Shown: positions 32,789 through 44,359, counted from the stretch's first letter. The stretch is 64,000 nt of DNA from Neoarius graeffei (GCF_027579695.1 NC_083577.1:31547198-31611197), one strand, 5' to 3'. Notes: generated by a model not told the origin, from the letters alone. Numbers and translations: made by a program.

Positions 32789-32845
32789 ATCATGATAATA
32801 TCTTTTTATTTCAGTTAATTAATTATTTCAAGTGATCAAAAGTTA

Positions 32846-33140
32846 GTTTTTGATCTGTCTGTACCGAAGGAGGTCAGATTGATAAAGTATAATCTAGGAA
32901 TCTAGATTATACTTTATCAATTATCTAGATCTCTGCCGCCTCAGAGATTCTGCCTCATGGATATCCGGGAGCAAGCAGTCACTGAGACAGACACAGCTGT
33001 TCAGAGATGTTTCTCATTTTATTGGAGGACAAACATGAGTATATATATTCACATTCAAGAGTGTTGTAGCTATGTGATTGGATGATATGATTGATGAAGC
33101 TAAGTTATCTATGTATGACAGGGTGAAATGGGTGATGAAA
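32846..33140 (-). repeat. LTR-like repeat, copy 1, with a perfect hairpin
   Basis: This matches 41865-42078 and 43490-43700 (shared gaggcagaatctctgag and gagaaacatctctgaac blocks). At 32881-32918 it contains a perfect 17-bp inverted repeat with a 4-base loop. On the reverse strand the aataaac-like signal precedes the agaaacatctctg block, as in an LTR. No coding region is attached. Confidence 0.6.
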
Positions 33141-33555
33141 CATTAAATCACTGGTTTTGACTCCACTACTTAAGTATTTAAATAACCAAAAGAAGTAGCA
33201 ATCAGAACAGCTTGTACCAATTTCAAGCATACCAAACATATATTTCTATCACAGACAGAAATAATGTAAATAATAGAACCTTCGACCTAAGTTCAGGAAG
33301 AAGATGTTCTGTTTAATAAATAACGTACATAAATATTTGCTGAGGGGAGGGTGGTGCAATGTATTTTAAAGTGGTTGCTGATGTCATGTGAGTTCTGAGA
33401 TGGGTTTTCACTACATTTCCCAGAATGCACCACATACTTTTTTTTTTTGCATTTCCCATCTCGCAGGTTTTGTTTTGTTCTGGCAGTTCATTTGGAAACT
33501 GGGATGCGAGTGTATCAGACATCTTCTGAACACTTTAAATATCCAAGAGCTGCCA
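33141..33555. other. Intergenic, no gene seen
   Basis: No supported coding frame. The sequence ends at the hAT target duplication accaaacc (33556-33563). Confidence 0.5.
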
Positions 33556-33604
33556 ACCAAACCTAGGGTTGTCACATTCCATGCAAAAACAATTAAAAAC
33601 AATT

Positions 33605-33640
33605 GTGGTGGTTGAGGCTTCTAGGGGCCTCAACCACCAC
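33605..33640. repeat. Perfect 14-bp hairpin near the hAT terminus
   Basis: gtggtggttgaggc, an 8-base loop, then gcctcaaccaccac, about 40 bp inside the left inverted repeat of the hAT. Confidence 0.9.
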
Positions 33641-33691
33641 AAGCCCAGTGATGCGCCAATGGTGGTAAATCATAACTTAAACCATGGTCTC

Positions 33692-34097
33692 AACTGCAAA
33701 AAACTGAAAACTAAATTTGAGGAAAAACTTCCTTAATAATAGTGAAATTATCTTGCTGCATGGACAGATAATTTTACTTGACAAGACAACTTGGAATAAG
33801 TTGGTTACAATCTAGAACTAGTTTTAATAATCTCACAGTTGGTGTCTTGTATTCTTCTAATAGGAAATGCTCGATCGTTTGAACTATATTCAAGATATTC
33901 TAACTTGTTAAGGTATCATTTTTGCAGTGTAGAAGAATGCAAGACACCAACTCTGAGATTATTAAAACTAGTTCTAGATTGTAACCAACTTATTCCAAGA
34001 TGTCTTGTCAAGTAAAATTATCTGTCCATGCAGCAAGATAATTTCACTAGTATTAAGGAATTTTCTCCTCAAATTCAGTTTTCAGTTTGTTGCAGTA
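33692..34097. mobile_element. Two head-to-head copies of a 238-bp Tc1/mariner-type MITE
   Basis: 33692-33930 is a full copy in reverse orientation. 33932-34097 is a partial forward copy, so the pair forms a long foldback. The complete single copy at 48452-48689 defines the ends (CACTGCAAAAA) and the TA duplication. Confidence 0.85.
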
Positions 34098-34208
34098 TAA
34101 GTATTAAGATTCATACTTAATCTTTAAAGTGCTTTATTGCAAATGGACATTAGAAATAAACGAAATGGATAACTTTTCAGTTAACGTCTTAACAGTTTTT
34201 AAATAAGT

Positions 34209-34295
34209 ATGCCGCATTGTGTAGTTTATAAGTGCCACAATGATGCTAAAAAGAAAGCACAAGCTGGAACTAGACTGCACTTCCACAGACAAAAT
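34209..34295 (+). pseudogene. THAP-like zinc-finger fragment
   Basis: A short frame, MPHCVVYKCHNDAKKKAQAG then TRLHFHR, has the C-x4-C start and the LHFHR segment of a THAP finger. It is truncated before the C-x2-H pair. Confidence 0.5.
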
Positions 34296-34952
34296 ACAAA
34301 GTGTACTTGCTCAGTTGTGGCAAAGTGTCACCGACAAAAACTGGATCAGACATGAAACATCACACTGCAAAATCTTTTTTACATGATCTTTTTTTCTAGA
34401 ATAGGACTGCTCAAAGTTGAGAGTGATCAAGAGGTCATTCTTCATAAGCTCCACGGAGCACCTGTTCCTGCTGTCACTCCATTTGTGGGTCATTCTGGAA
34501 AAGATCCTTTCCACATATCCAGTGGATGCTGAGATGCTCATGATGTGGCTGATGATGGTCAGCATGTTAGGCAGTTCAGCTACTTGAAAGAGAGCCACCC
34601 ACCTGGCGGCCACATTTTTGGGCTTCCATTCATCTGGTGCACCTTCTCTGAGCCCCTTCAGAATGGTATTTGCTGTGATGTATTCATCATAAAGTTTACC
34701 CATGTTAATTTTTGGATGAGGTTGAGCTTATTAGTGACTGTAGCAATAGTTAGGGTGGGTGGAGCACAGAAGCACGGCAGGCCAGAACTGAGTTCACAAA
34801 ACCCTTTTTTTTAAGATTTTCAACTTTTAATTATTCTCCCAGGCACGCACGTGCACACACACAAGTGTTCTCGTTAGGGGAGAGCTCTCTTCCTCTGCTC
34901 TCCCTATCCTCTTATAGGGCGTGGTCACTGGGGAAGACACACAAAGGCAAGG

Positions 34953-36417
34953 CAAGGCAAGTTTATTTATATAGCACATTTCATACACAGTGGCAGTTCA
35001 ATGTGCTTTACAGAAGTAAAAGCAGAACAGTAAACAATAGAAAATAAAATTACATAAAATAATTGGGGAAGAAAAATAAGAATTAAACAATAGTAGAAAT
35101 AAAATAATAAAATGAAATAAAGTTCAAAAAAGGAATCAGCCTCGAGATTAATTATTATTATGGGTTTAACTCATAAAGCGCGCTCTTCCCATGGCTCTTC
35201 CACGAGGATCACCAAAAATCGTCCCGCAGACAAAATCTACGAGGATCACCAAATAAAATTGTCCCACAGACAAAATCTACGAGGATCACCAAAAATCGTC
35301 CCGCAGACAAAATCTACGAGGATCACATAAAGTGCGTTCTTCCCGTGGCTCTTCCACGAGGACCACCAAAAATCGTCCCGCAGACAAAATCTACGAGGAT
35401 CACAGTAACAAAGAATTAAAGTAAAAGTAAAATCATTAAAATCCAATACTGAAAAGAAATTAAAATAAAGAAAGTAAAATCATTAAAATCAAAATTAAAA
35501 GAAATTATGTTAAAGGAAATTAATTACTTAGGTAAAAATTAATCAAGTGAAAGCATCTGAAAACAGCTTTGTCTTGAGCCTGGATTTAAAACTAACAACA
35601 GTAGGAGCATTTTTGATATCATCTGGAAGTTGGTTCCAAAGCTTAGCAGCATAGCAACTAAAGGCTGCTTCACCACACTTCATTTTGACAGCTGATATTA
35701 CTAGCAAGTTTTTCTCTTGTGATCTTAGAGACCTAGTTGGTGCATATAATTGAAACATATCCAGTAGGTAGCTGGGTCCCATCCCATTTAATGTTTTAAA
35801 TAGAAGAAGTAATGCTTTAAAGTCAATTCTATAGCTCACTGGGAGCCAGTGCAGAGACCTTAGGATTGGAGTGATATGGACTACCCTTTTTGTTCTTGTA
35901 AGAACCCTTGCTGCTGCATTTTGGATTAGTTGAAGCTCTTTGATGGTCTTTTTTGGAAGACCTGTGAAAAGGCTATTGCAGTAATCAATCCTACTGGAGA
36001 TGAAAGCATGAATAAGTTTTTCTAGATCATGTTTTGACATGAGACCCCTGAGTTTAGAAATGTTTTTTAGGTGATAGAATGCAGACTTTTTTACCACTTT
36101 CATATGACTGTTGAAGTTAAGTTCGCTGTCAATAAGGACACCAAGGTTTTTGACAGTATCCTTTGCTTTAAGCCCCTTAGTTTCAAGAACAGTGGCAATC
36201 CTAAGCCTTTCCTCCTTTTTGCCAAATATAATTGCTTCAGTTTTATCTGGGTTCAGCTGAAGAAAATTGTGAGACATCCATTTGTTAATTTGGTCAATGC
36301 ATCTATGAAGAGACTCAAAAGGGGCATAGTCATTAGGTGACATAGCTAAGTAAAGCTGAGTGTCATCTGCATAGATATGGAAGTTTATTGAGTTATTCTT
36401 AATAATTTGTCCAAACA
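34953..36417 (-). mobile_element. 5'-truncated L2-type LINE
   Basis: The minus-strand 3' end of an L2 element. Its 3' tail is a short (TTGCC)n run, seen as ggcaaggcaaggcaag at 34953. The 3' UTR contains a minisatellite (35200-35405), and the coding remnant is at 35543-36418. It lies inside the solo LTR, whose sequence resumes at cacaggttaattccc. Confidence 0.82.
35200..35405. repeat. Minisatellite in the L2 3' region
   Basis: Units built on ctacgaggatcaccaaa and cgtcccgcagacaaaat repeat about four times, with a longer unit that includes cttccc(g/a)tggctcttcc. Confidence 0.88.
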
Positions 36418-36418
36418 C
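35543..36418 (-). pseudogene. L2 ORF2 C-terminal half (reverse transcriptase end)
   Basis: A 291-residue open remnant begins within reverse transcriptase (FHIYADDTQLYL holds the catalytic YADD). It continues with the thumb/C-terminal region typical of CR1/L2 LINEs (LNPDKTEAIIFG; RIDYCNSLFTGLP; LRSLHWLPVSYRIDFK). It ends naturally with a stop before the 3' UTR. The endonuclease and RT fingers were lost by 5' truncation. Confidence 0.82.
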
Positions 36419-39010
36419 AGGTTAATTCCCGTCAGGTGCAGTGATTCTGCCACTTACCTTTCCTGAATCCGCCCTCCATTCACAGACCGACGCTTGACCA
36501 TGCCCCCACTGCTACAGTGACCCTCTCAGTGTCATTGAAGGAAAACATGCCATGGTACAGAGAGAGAGGTTGCAGGGAGAACAGTCAGTTGTCCTCTGAA
36601 AAGTTGAGCCATTTTTCAATGTATGAGATTGCTGTGTTGAAAAATGCAGTGAAATTGGTCCTTGCCTTCTTTGAATCATGTGGGATGAGACACTGCAGCT
36701 TCACTTTTTTTAAGTAGCCATAAAACTGTTCATCTTTTCTCTGTGTGAGTTTTTGCTTGAAGGTAAACATGATGAAATAACTGAACACAGGTAGTTGAAT
36801 CACTTTCCGGCTTCTTTACAAATTCCTCAAAGAGGGAGAGTATGTTCTTGCAGAAGAGGAGGTAAACCTCCACGTCATCAGCATCTTCCTCAGAGGACTC
36901 TTCACTGAGCTTTAACAAAGCTCTGATGTCTCTGGGACACTCTCCCCCCCAGTAAGACCTGAGAGCAGTCCAGGTCCGAATAAGCTGGGAGATGGCTGGA
37001 TTCAGGGACAGCCAACTTGTTGAAACATGTTGCAGAATCTCCTGGAACGCCACATCACAAAATTGGCGAAACTCTTTGAAGGATTCCCTTTGTTTAGCAG
37101 ATGTGGAGAAGTGGTCATAGACATTTTCCCACATCTACAGTGAGCTGGTCAAGAGCATGCTTCACTGTGTTGTGCATAATATGGGCATGGCAGTTACCTT
37201 GCAGCAGATCTTTTTACTTTTTCTTGAGCTTGGTGAAGACAGAGTTGCGGATGCCGTAAGTTACAGAAGTATTGTCTACACAAAATGCTGTAACTTGCTC
37301 TAATCATAAGCCAAATTTATCAAGGGATTGTTGTATGCCATCTATAATCCTAGCAGCTGGCTCATCTGCATTCTCTCTGAAATCAATCATTTTGTTGCAG
37401 ATCCCACTTTCTGACCTGAAGCATTGTACAGCAAGGGGAAACATCTTCCTGTTTGCCTTATTTAATGCATCAGTCTGTATTGAGAATGGGATGGGTTTAC
37501 CTGATGTTAAAACAACATCAACATCAGTCCTGCCTTTGGAGCAAGGACATCTTTGGCCATTGCTTCTGCCTTTGTTTTCCGGAGAGACATTTTCTGTCTG
37601 ATTGTGGAGTCTTGCAGAATCTTATGGTTGAGCTTGTGTCCACAGTCAACACTATTATATCATTCATTCATTCAACCATTCAGTTTTATACTATTGCCTA
37701 CTTTTAATCCATTCATATTTAACGATGCAATTTTCCAGATTGGGTAATCATTATAACATACCATTGGTGCTTATTTTATTCACATGGGCACTATATTTTG
37801 ATTAATGTATTCAATAAATGTATCTGACAGTAAACCTCAACCTTAATAAACAAAGCACATCATAACTTAGCCTAATGTTATTAAAGAAGCCAGCTCATAG
37901 CACAAACACCTCATTTAGAAAGAAAATCCGTCCCTATTATAAAGTTATGGGATGTGATTCGTTTACATGTAATGATACATGCATCTAAAGTAGGCACTTC
38001 ACATTTAGCGCTGGGAATCAGGTGATGTGTTGTGCTACATCCATCATGTGCAGCGAGCATTTTGTTCATGTGAACTTCCAGAACTAAGTTGCTCATAAAA
38101 CTACAATCTTTTCTGGTTCTAACAGTACCAATTAGGACCACATAGACCCTTTCTATTTTGTGCTACAACATTAGGTAGTGGTGTGGGATCAACGTGCAAT
38201 TACCATTATTTATTTTTTTTAGTAAAATCACTGCATCTCTGCAGCCAGAAAAATTTTTTTTTTCAAAATTCCAAAAGCTATGTTCTTCTTAGGGTTTCCT
38301 TTAACAGAGAGCAGATTTTAAGGTGACTTGAACCTGTCTGAAATTTTAAAGTCCCTATCTAAAGTTATTTGCTAACAAATAGGCAGCCACATATGAAAGC
38401 TCAAGTAATCAATCAGAAAATCATAGACGAGATTCAAAATCTGACATGACCATCTCAGCCTCAGGAGATGCTTGGAGTATGAAGAACTGTGACACTGCTC
38501 TTTGGTTCTTTGGTTGCTCTGACAGAGCGGGAATGTTGTTCTCCTGAAGGATGCTGGTGGTGCATCTGCCAGGCCACTGTGCGCCACAGAAAACACTCGC
38601 CGACACACTTTGCAATTTGCTTTGCATTCATTTTCCCTGACACTGTCTAGCCATGGGTTTGAATCCTCCCACTCATGTCTGTATTTCTGCAACTGCTTTC
38701 ATTTGAGTTGTGGATGCGGGGGGTCGGGGGCAGCCATTGATGTTTCCCTCGGGCCCTCTGCTAAGAGACCCATCCTCCTCTGCCTCTGATTGGCACTGAC
38801 TCTGAAGGTCTTATCCAATCATTAGCACCATAGACACCAACCACCCAATCCAATGGTGGCAACGAGTATTAGGGCGGGTCTTTACAGACCGTGGATGGGA
38901 TGATGATGCGTTCAAGACAACTCATAATTAAGGGACAAACCCCACCCTGGATTGATTAAAAATGAGACTATTCTGTATTTGAAGGGACATGTGACAACCC
39001 TAACCAAACC

Positions 39011-39329
39011 CAAGGTAGGTGTAAGTATCATTTGTCATTAATTAAAGAATCATTATGTTAGCAAAAAGTTTGGGTAGTTGTAAGTGCACTAATGAGTGAA
39101 AGGATTTTGTTTTGTTTTGCCCCCCTGAGTTTTTTTAATGAGAGAACAGTATGTTAGCCAGTTGGTTACTGTGAAATTAACATGTACATTAAATATAATT
39201 TGGAATTTACCTAGGAATTGGACTAGCTATTTTTGTTTTTCTTTACACAAAAAGTACATGTTTTTATCCAGCTACCATAGCATAGCTATCCAGACAGGAA
39301 GTCCATCCATTTGTGTGACACTAACTGTA
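39011..39329. other. Intergenic, no gene seen
   Basis: AT-rich, no supported frame. Confidence 0.45.
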
Positions 39330-39895
39330 GGAATCCCTCCCTACTCACAAAATAGGGAACTATATATTGAGGACGCCATTTTGTAGTGTTGTCCGAAACA
39401 ATAGTGAGGATTATTACACCCTATATAGTGGACTCAAAGTATCCCACAATGCATCATGAAAAGTAGTGTACGGGTACAACCGATGGTCACTAACGAAACA
39501 ATATACTGTATCCCATCATGCATTGCAGTCGCATTGAAAGAAATCAAGTTAGAAGTCTCAAATTTGATTTTATAAAAGGCAGCGGCAAAGAAAAAAGTAT
39601 TCAGCCTTGATTTTTAAAAAAATGAAAGATGCAGGTCCTTTGTATTGATTAATGTGAGAAATACGCTCAGTATAATATGTATTTATCACAAAAATACATG
39701 TATGCATTTATTATTTTGAAAACCCACCAGCCGACTGATCTGGCACGTTTTAACTGTGTGACAGTAATGACGTAACTACCAGCACGACGGACTAGTGTCC
39801 GAAGGCATTTTTCATTTTACCAGTGAGCTCATTATATAGTCCTCCATATAGTAATTCCCTAGATAGGAAATAGTGAATGAGTGAGCGATTTTGGA
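39330..39895. mobile_element. MITE-like repeat (tentative)
   Basis: The edges contain partly complementary ccctactcacaaaatagggaa and ttccctagataggaaatagtg segments, and the interior repeats atcccacaatgcatcatg-like sequence. No clean duplication is seen. Confidence 0.35.
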
Positions 39896-40477
39896 CACAG
39901 GGATGGTAACGGCACGATAATCACTTTCACTATTTCGGTTTTGATTGGTTTCTCTTTCGCAATGGGAACACCCACCGTACACAGGATTAAAATCTGTCCA
40001 ACATAGTTTGGGCTATTTGGAGGTAAAACTTGTTGCGAGAGAGCATGCAGATTTTATGCGCTTCGGATGATTCAGGACAGCAATTCAGTTCAATCTTGAA
40101 AACTGCAACACTGATGATGAACAGTGCCCTTTTTTTTAAATAAACTTTGACTTGATCCAGCCAAAGATCAGCTCGAGTAAGTGTAAATATTTCTTATGAG
40201 CAGATCGGTTGATAATGTGTTATCTTAGACTGGTGTTTGCAACACGGGGTCAGTGACCAGTCCACTTCAGCCTAGGCAATCAGACAAATCAACGACTGTG
40301 TGTCACTACCAGTGCCGGAACAGCCCATGAAGGAGGCAACATGTTGCTGACCATGCCTGACTGTCAGAGCAAAGACTTAAAACTCATGTGTACTTGACAA
40401 GAGCTTATGACGAACGTTACATGACAGAACCACTGGTATCATACGTGATCTTTTGAAATGGATAGTAATTAAAATTT
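39896..40477. other. Intergenic, no gene seen
   Basis: No supported frame or repeat limit before the hAT duplication at 40478. Confidence 0.45.
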
Positions 40478-40485
40478 ACTACAGG

Positions 40486-41729
40486 CAGTGTTGTGCAAGT
40501 TCACACTTTTTTTGAACTAGTTCAAGTTCAGTTCAAACATGTTAAAAGTGAACTGGTCACGTTCATAGTTCACAGTTTTAATTCTGAACTAGTTCAAAGT
40601 TCAGTTCATTTTACTTTTAGGCGGAATATGAAAATAAAGACTAAAATCATATGCTACATTCTAGCTCAAAACTACTCACATATTATAGATATTATATTCT
40701 ATCACACAAAATGGAAGTTATTGTACATACTATATATGGAAAAAGGACAAAATATTTTGATTTCTTCACTGACTCAACCACTGCACCAAAACGTTACACG
40801 TGACTTCAAACAAATGCTTTCAGTTTCAACTAACAGTAACTTCTAATAAACTAGTCTGATGAACGAGGATTTCTCAACTTTGCTTAGTGGTTGTAAATCT
40901 TCCACAATGTAGTCAATAATCAGTTTATCTACCTGCTGCTGGGAGACAGTGGTACTCTTGAAGGCTGCAGGCAGTGTGACTTGGATTTTGGGATTTTGGC
41001 AGGGGATCTTCTTGCCCTTTCCCTTCTGATCCTCAAGGACTTGCATATATGCTTTGAAACTGGACAGATGCTTCAACTCAATGTGTCGTTTCAAATTTGA
41101 GAACGACGTTGTCGATGTTCTTACTTGTTTTTTTCAGGAAAGGTGGACAGAGCTTACACAGAAAGGTAAGGTTTTTACCGTCTGAGTCTTTGTGTGAAAT
41201 TGTGTAAAATTGCTGTAAATAACCATGAGGAGAATCCGTCTCATCTGTGTTCTCCGTGCCGCTACTTGAACTTTCACTGGCCATGTTGCTGTGAGTGTGC
41301 GCCGGCTGTGGTGTGCGCGCTGTCTGCTGCCTGTAGCTAGGGAATGCTGGGTTGCGCCTACTCTGCTCTGCTGCATCATGGGTAATGTAGTATGGAGCCA
41401 AATCATAGAGCCATCCACTATCTCCGGCTTCACACTACGTTATCCATGATGCATTGCACACACGCGGCACCTCAGGGCAGTGAGTGACAACAACATCAGA
41501 CTGACAGTGAAGTAGTAGAACGTAAAATATCTTGCAAGTAGACGTGCCACTCGATTCATCAGGTTTCATGTTTCGTTCATCTTCATGTTTGTCGTTCATG
41601 TCGCATAATTTGAACGAATTCACGTTCAAGTTCTTTCATTACAAAGTTGTTGCGTTCAGTTCAAAGTTCATGGAAAAACGAGCGTGTTCAATGAACGCGT
41701 TCTTTTGAACGCGTTCATGCACAACACTA
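40486..41729 (-). mobile_element. hAT element retaining only the BED-finger end
   Basis: Ends CAGTGTTGTGCAAG and (inward) TAGTGTTGTGCATG, with a perfect 8-bp duplication actacagg at 40478-40485 and 41730-41737. Subterminal gaactagttc/gttcagttc motifs are abundant on both sides. Confidence 0.9.
40843..41401 (-). pseudogene. BED zinc-finger N-terminus of a hAT transposase
   Basis: Frames at 41078-41401 and 40843-41094 together give a Ser/Thr-rich start, then a BED-type finger ([10 protein letters not shown], then MKRHIELKH), then a linker (VTLPAAFKS, VDKLIIDYIVED). The catalytic and dimerisation parts are absent. There is a frame change within the finger. A relic. Confidence 0.72.
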
Positions 41730-41864
41730 ACTACAGGTACACTTTAATGAACATGATGTTGACTAGTAACGTCTTTCTCTTTTTCATAAGATTATGGTCC
41801 TAATGCATGATGTAATGGTACACAGTATCTTCTTTCATAAAGAAGTGTAGACCAAACTAGCGAT

Positions 41865-42078
41865 GTAATGCTTCATCACCCATTTACGTTACCCTGTCAT
41901 ACACAGATAATAAGGGAAGTTATCATCATCCAATCACATAGCTACAACACACTCTTGAATGTGAATACATACTCATGTTTGTCCGAAAATAAACTGAGAA
42001 ACATCTCTGAACATCAGTGTCTGTGTCAGTGACTGTTTGCTCCAGGATATCCGTGAGGCAGAATCTCTGAGGCGGCAG
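41865..42078 (+). repeat. LTR-like repeat, copy 2
   Basis: Forward-orientation match to 32846-33140 and 43490-43700, with an aataaactgagaaac polyadenylation-type signal at about 41989. It is interrupted by the hAT at 42079, after which the same unit resumes at 43315. Confidence 0.65.
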
Positions 42079-43306
42079 CAAGGCCGGATTAACTATATGG
42101 GCCTGCGGCACAGTGCCCAGGGGCACTAACCACTCACAGCCAGTGGGGGGGCACCACATGACAGAAACTTTAAAAATATTTTTCGTGAATGTTTGTACAC
42201 TTAAAATGGTTATACACTTGACATTGTTAAATAGTCATATATAATTCATTATGAACACTAATTTCATAAGAACAACAACAATAATCATAATTCTGATTTC
42301 TGAGCAAGAGTGGCCTATGTGACCATTAACCCCCTTTTCCTCAACCTGTCAGTTGAGTCAGTCCACCTATGGTGAAATGTATCAATTTTTTAAAAACCGC
42401 AGTAGAAATGAAAAATGGACAAACATCAATTGAGTGGTTGTGCGAAGATAAAATTAAAAAAAGAGAAAGACTCCAGGCATGTAGCTGCAATTAAAAATGT
42501 TCCAGTGTTAGATCGTTTTTTTATAAAAACATCGACAACTGCTGTCACTACCAGCGCTGAAGCCGAAGCTAGTGAAATCAGCGATGCTAGTGAGGGAGAT
42601 GGCCCTGCTAGCACTTGCCGCGGAGATGCTACAACCACAGCCAGTGTTAGCCGAGGGGTCGGCGACGACGAGGATCCCCTTGAGGAAGATGGGAGCGAGG
42701 GAGACCCCGGGGAGGAGGATATGTGCGAAGCCAGGTAGAGATCAGTTCACACCATGGTGACGAGAAGGAAGACGAGGGATGTTATTTGAATTTATATTTC
42801 GAATTGAGACATTTGAATATGTTGCCTAGATCGATGCTGTTTTAATTGATACACATTTTGAATTGATACATTTGAATATGCTGTATTGTATATAGATGGA
42901 TGCTGTTTAAATTGCTGATGCTGTTTGAATTGATATACATTTTGAATTGAGACATTTTAATATGGATAGAATAGAGTATGGATGCTTTGAAGGTTTTTAT
43001 TGAGACATACAAATATATGCTGCTCATTTTTGAATAAGACATTTCAATATGCCTACATGCATATCGTTGGTTGTTTTCAGTGAATTTGATGGGCTGATGT
43101 AGCCTACTTAATAAATTTTCAATGAGGAAGAATGACCTTGTTTATGTGTACTATTGTTTATGTATATGCTACTATTTTTGACAGCAAAGGGCAAGGTTTG
43201 TGAGTGTGTGCAGGAGGTTACTGAACGCATGCACGCAGGGTGGTGGTGGTGGGGGGCACTTGAGGTATAGTGCCCAGGGGCACCGCATTGGCTTAATACG
43301 GCACTG
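42079..43306 (+). mobile_element. hAT element inside the LTR-like repeat
   Basis: Ends CAAGGCCGGATTAA and (inward) CAGTGCCGTATTAA, with a perfect 8-bp duplication ggcggcag at 42071-42078 and 43307-43314. It contains one open transposase exon and AT-rich degenerate repeats (42785-43050). Confidence 0.88.
42415..42738 (+). pseudogene. First exon of a hAT (TTF-type) transposase
   Basis: The 107-residue frame starts MDKHQLSGCAKIKLKKEKDS and includes VPVLDRFFIK, followed by a long acidic, Ser-rich stretch. A basic start followed by an FF motif then an acidic region is usual for the N-terminus of hAT proteins of the ZMYM1-like kind. The zinc finger, catalytic and dimerisation parts are absent. Confidence 0.55.
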
Positions 43307-43314
43307 GGCGGCAG

Positions 43315-43700
43315 AGGTCCACATTCGTACATTATACTTTGTCAATTTGACCTCCTTCGGTACAGACAAATCAAAACCAAACAGTATATATGAAGGAGAG
43401 TGTGTGTTCATTGTGCTGCTCGCTCGACCATTTAATGATGATCTGTGCACTATGATGCTTTTAGGAAACTCGGTACTGTTCGGTTTTGATTTGTCTGTAC
43501 CAAAGGAGGTCAAATTCTCAGAGATTCTGCCTCACAGATATCCGGGAGCAAACAGTCACTGACACAGACACCGATGTTCAGAAATGTTTCTCAGTTTATT
43601 TTAGGACAAACATGAGTATGTATTCACATTCAAGAGTGTGTTGTAGCTATGTGATTGGATGATGATACCGTAACTTCCCTTCGTTGTATATAAGGGTCTG
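43315..43700 (-). repeat. LTR-like repeat, copy 3, with internal inverted repeat
   Basis: 43490-43700 is the reverse complement of copy 2. Between them, about 39-bp arms (tgacctccttcggtacag ... ctgtaccaaaggaggtca) enclose about 90 bp. Copies 2 and 3 thus form a large palindrome now split by the hAT. Confidence 0.6.
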
Positions 43701-43824
43701 TCTCAGAAACTGGGTACTGTGGGGGTACCCCACTAAATATACTCACAGTCAATAAACTATACGGTTTTGAATGGTGATATTGGTTTTAATTTGAAATAAA
43801 ATGATGAAAGAAATAATACAGATA

Positions 43825-44357
43825 CACTACCGTTCAAAAGTTTGGGGTCACTTTGAAATGTCCTTATTTTTGAAAGAAAAGCACTGTTCTTTTCAATGAA
43901 GATCACTTTAAACTAATCAGAAATACACTCTATACATTGCTAATGTGGTAAATGACTATTCTATCTGCAAATGTCTGGTTTTTGGTGCAATATCTACATA
44001 GATGTATAGAGGCCCATTTCCAGCAACTATCACTCCAGTGTTCTAATGGTACAATGTGTTTGCTCATTGCCTCAGAAGGCTAATGGATGATTAGAAAACC
44101 CTTGTACAATCATGTTAGCACAGCTGAAAACAGTTTAGCTCTTTAGAGAAGCTATAAAACTGACCTTCCTTTGAGCAGATTGAGTTTCTGGAGCATCACA
44201 TTTGTGGGGTCGATTAAATGCTCAAAATGGCCAGAAAAATGGCTTGACTACAGTATATTTTCTATTCATTTTACAACTTATGGTGGTAAATAAAAGTGTG
44301 ACTTTTCATGGAAAACACAAAATTGTCTGGGTGACCCCAAACTTTTGAACTGTAGTG
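43825..44357. mobile_element. 533-bp Tc1/mariner MITE
   Basis: Ends CACTACCGTTCAAAAGTTTG and (inward) CACTACAGTTCAAAAGTTTG, flanked by TA (43823-43824, 44358-44359). No coding. This terminal sequence is common in teleost genomes. Confidence 0.9.
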
Positions 44358-44359
44358 TA

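Larger units (their letters stand above)
27262..32832. mobile_element. MITE-like element with ~75-bp inverted arms, broken by two insertions
   Basis: The left arm (27262-27338, cttgaaataattaattaac...) is the reverse complement of the right arm (27792-27829 joined to 32789-32832). Its interior once ran from 27339 to 27791 without the Helentron-like unit (27467-27737). The Gmr1-like element (27831-32788) interrupts the right arm. A partial copy lies in the TRIM inverted duplication. No duplication is obvious, so the class is uncertain. Confidence 0.65.
34739..36516 (-). repeat. Solo LTR of the Gmr1-like family, split by an L2 LINE
   Basis: The sequence starts TGTAGCAATAG, ends GCTACA and matches the LTRs of copies A and B (ggtggagcacag, aagacacacaaa, cagaccgacgcttgacca). 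It is flanked by a perfect 5-bp duplication gtgac (34734-34738, 36517-36521). The internal region was lost by LTR recombination. An L2 fragment occupies 34953-36417. Confidence 0.88.
34311..38692 (-). pseudogene. hAT transposase, disrupted
   Basis: On the minus strand the N-terminal part (about 38560-38692) has a zinc-finger-like start (FQ-type WEDSNPWLDSV, CKANCKVCRRVFSVAHSGLAD). The middle (36730-37230) has a block ending NCHAHIMHNTVKHALDQL followed by MWENVYDHFS. The C-terminal part (34311-34703) has the dimerisation domain (SISASTGYVERIFSRMTHKWSD). A solo LTR with its own LINE separates the middle from the C-terminus, and several frames are shifted. Bases 37640-38370 hold no recognisable coding and may be intron. 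The gene is dead. Confidence 0.75.
33564..39002 (-). mobile_element. 5.4-kb hAT transposon with broken transposase and nested insertions
   Basis: TAGGGTTGTCACAT at the left and its complement at the right (ATGTGACAACCCTA) are flanked by a perfect 8-bp duplication accaaacc at 33556-33563 and 39003-39010. A minus-strand transposase occupies 34311-38692. Nested inside are two small MITEs (33692-34097), a THAP-like fragment (34209-34295) and a solo LTR (34739-36516) that itself carries an L2 LINE (34953-36417). Confidence 0.88.

Noticed and set aside
42415-42738. Host gene encoding an acidic 107-residue protein
   Set aside because: It sits between hAT inverted repeats with 8-bp duplications and has a hAT-like N-terminus.
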